From: Acetobacteraceae bacterium
Lineage (GTDB): Bacteria > Pseudomonadota > Alphaproteobacteria > Acetobacterales > Acetobacteraceae
Assembly (NCBI GenBank): GCA_030039695.1
Contig: JASHVB010000647.1
Location: forward strand, 1-7,606
Reading direction: 5' to 3'
Length of the DNA: 7,606 bases
In this document: positions 5,552 through 7,606 of the stretch, one piece after another
Layout: each line of letters begins with the position of its first letter
How positions within the stretch are numbered: position 1 is the stretch's first letter
Program-made: the position numbers and the translations under genes
Notes under the pieces: model-generated
Database searches by the model: none
What the model saw: only the letters and a program-made list of their open reading frames with translations
What the model was told of the DNA's origin: nothing

Positions 5552-6577
5552 ATGTCCTACGCCATCACCCGCCGCGCTCTCGGCGCCACAGCTGTCGCCT
5601 CCCTGGCAGTCCCCTTCATCCACCGTGCCGAGGCTGCCGCGCCGATCGAGCTGCGGTGCTCGCTCGACACTGCGCCGTCGCATCCGCGCAACGCCGCGTT
5701 CCGCGACTTCCTTAGCAAGATCGAGGCTGCGTCACACGGCGCCATTCGGACCAAGCTGTTCGAAAGCGGCGCACTGTACCCCGATTTACAAGTCGTCAAG
5801 GCACTGGTGCAGGGCCAGGTTGAAATGGCTTGTCCCGGTACCTGGACCATAACCGGTTTCGTTCCCGACGCCGACTTCTCGCAGTTGCCGGCTTTCTACG
5901 GCCGCCCGATCGACGTCGTGCACAAGACCACCGACGGCAGCGCCGGCAAGTTCGTCAATGCCGAGATCGCCAAGAAGCTGCATGTCGAAGTCCTGGGCGG
6001 ATGGTTCGACCTTGGCTTCAACAACTGGTTTGCCACCCGCAGGCCGCTCAATTCGCTCGCGGGCCTGAAGGACCTGAAGCTGCGCAGCCCTGGCGGCGTG
6101 CTGAATTCCTGGCGCATCCGCTATTTCGGTGGCATTCCGAACGTCACGGCGTGGCCCGACGTGCCGCTGGCGATGTCGCAGGGCACGTTCGATGGCCTGA
6201 TCAGCACGAATGAAAGCACCAACAGCTCCAAGCTTTACGATTCCGGCATGAAGCACTCACTGCAGGACAATCAGGGCATGGGGCTTTACGTGCCGCTGGT
6301 CAACCAGCAGTTCTGGACGAAGATCGGCCCGAAGATGCAGGAGACTGTGCTCGGCCTGTGGAGTGACAACCTGCCGACCTGGCGCGTACACACCGCCAAG
6401 TCGCAGCAGCGTGGCCGCGAGGAGCTGACCAAGCATGGCGTCGTATTTGTCGACGTGCCGCAGGCTGAACTCGACGCGGTGCACGCCAAGATGCTGCCGC
6501 AACAGGGCAAGGCCGTCGCCGACGCGCATATTTCGCCGGAGCTGGTCAAGCTGGTGATGGCGGATGTCGGCGCCTGA
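5552..6577 (+). CDS. dctP: TRAP transporter substrate-binding protein (DctP family)
   Basis: This is the periplasmic receptor that captures a substrate, usually a carboxylate, and delivers it to the DctQM membrane complex. From ATG 5552 the product has 341 residues, normal for the family. The start is chosen for the GAGG at 5542-5545 and because it opens directly on a signal peptide; the frame extends upstream to a TTG at 5489 but that adds only unrelated sequence. The signal has a twin arginine (ITRRALGATA, residues 5-14), a mild hydrophobic core and a basic c-region ending HRAEA, so Tat export is possible. Family features include HPRNAAFRDFLSKIE (44-58), GALYPDLQVVKALVQGQVEMA (73-93) and LKLRSPGG (175-182), whose R178 corresponds to the carboxylate-binding arginine of TRAP receptors. 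PLAMSQGTFDG (205-215) follows. The substrate cannot be told from sequence. It overlaps dctQ by 14 bases. Confidence 0.92.
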   Translation: MSYAITRRALGATAVASLAVPFIHRAEAAAPIELRCSLDTAPSHPRNAAFRDFLSKIEAASHGAIRTKLFESGALYPDLQVVKALVQGQVEMACPGTWTITGFVPDADFSQLPAFYGRPIDVVHKTTDGSAGKFVNAEIAKKLHVEVLGGWFDLGFNNWFATRRPLNSLAGLKDLKLRSPGGVLNSWRIRYFGGIPNVTAWPDVPLAMSQGTFDGLISTNESTNSSKLYDSGMKHSLQDNQGMGLYVPLVNQQFWTKIGPKMQETVLGLWSDNLPTWRVHTAKSQQRGREELTKHGVVFVDVPQAELDAVHAKMLPQQGKAVADAHISPELVKLVMADVGA

Positions 6578-7160
6578 CGCAGCCGCGGCGCGCGGCGGCG
6601 GCGTCACGCGCTTTTTCGCTGCCTGGGACTGGATCGAGCGCACCCTGGTGGGTGCGCTTGGTGCGTTTGCGCTGGTGATCGCGGCGGTGCAGGTGTTCGG
6701 CCGCTACATCGACCCGGCGGGTGCGATCACCTGGGCCGAGGAAGTCATCGTCTATGTCGCCGTGTGGGCGGTGATGATCATCTCCAGCCAATTGGTGGGC
6801 ACCAACGGGCACGTGCGCCCTGACCTGGTACTGCGGATACTGCCACCGCAAGTACAGCGCTGGGTGGAGGTGTTCAATTGCCTCGTCGCGCTGGCCTTCA
6901 CTTTTGGCATGATGTGGTACGGCTGGGACGTGGTGAACGGGGCACTTCTGCTGGACCAGCGCAGCTCTACCGACCTGCAATTTCCCATGTGGATCTACTA
7001 TACCGCGCTGCCCCCCGGTGGCGCGCTGATGTTCATCCGTTATGTCATTCGTCTGGTGCGCTACGTTTGTTTCTTTGATCCAAACACGATGACCGTCGGT
7101 CACACGGTGGCGATCGCGCATGAGACTGGGTCAGGGCTCGCTCTGACTATTCACGAATAG
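6564..7160 (+). CDS. dctQ: TRAP transporter small permease (DctQ family)
   Basis: DctQ is the four-helix membrane subunit that partners DctM in Na+- or H+-driven uptake. The 198-residue product has four hydrophobic spans at about residues 27-47, 57-78, 101-124 and 141-166. Family signatures are the first-helix segment VQVFGRYI (42-49), the TWAEEVIVY segment after it (56-64), and NGHVRPD (81-87) in the loop after helix 2, where relatives often read xGHIxVD. The first 20 residues are polar, alanine/glycine-rich, and differ from the core. The 30-residue C-terminal tail is also variable. The ATG at 6564 lies within the end of dctP, indicating coupled translation, and 12 bases separate the stop from dctM. 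Confidence 0.9.
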   Translation: MSAPDAAAARGGGVTRFFAAWDWIERTLVGALGAFALVIAAVQVFGRYIDPAGAITWAEEVIVYVAVWAVMIISSQLVGTNGHVRPDLVLRILPPQVQRWVEVFNCLVALAFTFGMMWYGWDVVNGALLLDQRSSTDLQFPMWIYYTALPPGGALMFIRYVIRLVRYVCFFDPNTMTVGHTVAIAHETGSGLALTIHE

Positions 7161-7172
7161 CCATCGCGTCCC

Positions 7173-7606
7173 ATGGCAACCATCGAATTCTTAGTACTGT
7201 TCTTCGGCCTGCTCGCCGCCGGCATGCCGATATTCCTGGTGCTCGGCGCCTGCGCGGCCGTGCTGTACTTCGTGTCGGGCCAGCCGATCATCGGCCTGGC
7301 ACAGAACATGATCGACCAGCTCAATTCCACCACGCTGATGTCGTTGCCGTTGTTCGTCATGGCCGCGGCATTCATGCGCCGTGGCGGCGTGGCGCAAGCG
7401 CTGGTCGATCTGTCGGCGGCATGGCTCGGTGGGGTGAAAGGCTCGCTGGGCTTGGTCGCGGTGGTGTCGTGCGCACTTTTCGCAGCGATTTCCGGATCGT
7501 CGGTGGCAACCGCGCTGGCGATGGGCACCATCCTGCTGCCGGCGATGATCGAGCGCGGCTATCCACGATCGTTTGCATTAGGTGTACTGGGCGCGTCGGG
7601 TACGAT
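7173..7606 (+). CDS. dctM: TRAP transporter large permease (DctM family), 3' end cut by the window
   Basis: The frame from ATG 7173 stays open to the end of the window, giving 144 residues of a protein normally about 425-450 long; the missing part is off the edge, not a defect. DctM forms the transport channel. The visible part shows the first spans beginning MATIEFLVLFFGLLAAGMPIF with the G-x-P kink of the first helix, then STTLMSLPLFVMAAAFMRRGGV (LxxLPLFxxxGxxM-like), and FAAISGSSVATALAMGTILLPAM at about 110-132, the conserved SGSSxATA segment (often SGPSVATAAAxG) of the family's first inverted half. RGYPRSFALGVLGASGT follows, matching the usual RGYxxxFAxxVxAxGGT. No good Shine-Dalgarno precedes the ATG; the 12-base gap to dctQ suggests translation reinitiation. 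Confidence 0.92.
   Translation, partial: MATIEFLVLFFGLLAAGMPIFLVLGACAAVLYFVSGQPIIGLAQNMIDQLNSTTLMSLPLFVMAAAFMRRGGVAQALVDLSAAWLGGVKGSLGLVAVVSCALFAAISGSSVATALAMGTILLPAMIERGYPRSFALGVLGASGT

Overview
The window is a GC-rich (low-60s percent by eye), densely coded stretch of a proteobacterial chromosome. All genes lie on the + strand. The System I cytochrome c maturation genes in alphaproteobacterial order, an alphaproteobacterial-looking CcmC and the GC-rich codon use suggest an alphaproteobacterium, perhaps a Rhodospirillales/Acetobacteraceae relative. That placement is an inference, not a proof.

Layout. (1) At 85-1522, ccmC, ccmD and ccmE are joined by two 4-base ATGA stop/start overlaps. They handle haem delivery to and loading of the CcmE haem chaperone. 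The expected next gene, ccmF, is absent. The first 84 bases hold no gene I can support, and ccmB is not visible there. (2) At 1523-1681 is a leader with two small inverted repeats, followed by a full-length DUF2252-family gene (1682-3058). (3) At 3059-3548 is a candidate promoter, a strong ribosome binding site, and the wreck of a periplasmic binding protein gene of the molybdate/tungstate-type ABC family. Its signal peptide is intact, but a TAG replaces a conserved tyrosine and most of the middle of the gene is missing. (4) At 3536-5467 is an intact single-chain ABC transporter, with a ModB-like permease fused to a ModC-like ATPase and TOBE-like tail. This is the partner that the broken binding protein would have served. 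(5) From 5468 to the end is a tripartite TRAP transporter operon: dctP (preceded by an FNR/FixK-like palindrome and an RBS-overlapping hairpin), dctQ, and dctM cut by the window edge.

How they fit together. The window is a series of separate functional modules rather than one new system. The most interesting points are the decay of the binding-protein gene beside an intact fused permease-ATPase, and the layered regulatory DNA before dctP: an anaerobic-regulator-type box buried in the 3' end of the ABC gene, then a long hairpin reaching to one base before the dctP start codon. I found no CRISPR, tRNA, rRNA, insertion sequence or toxin-antitoxin module.
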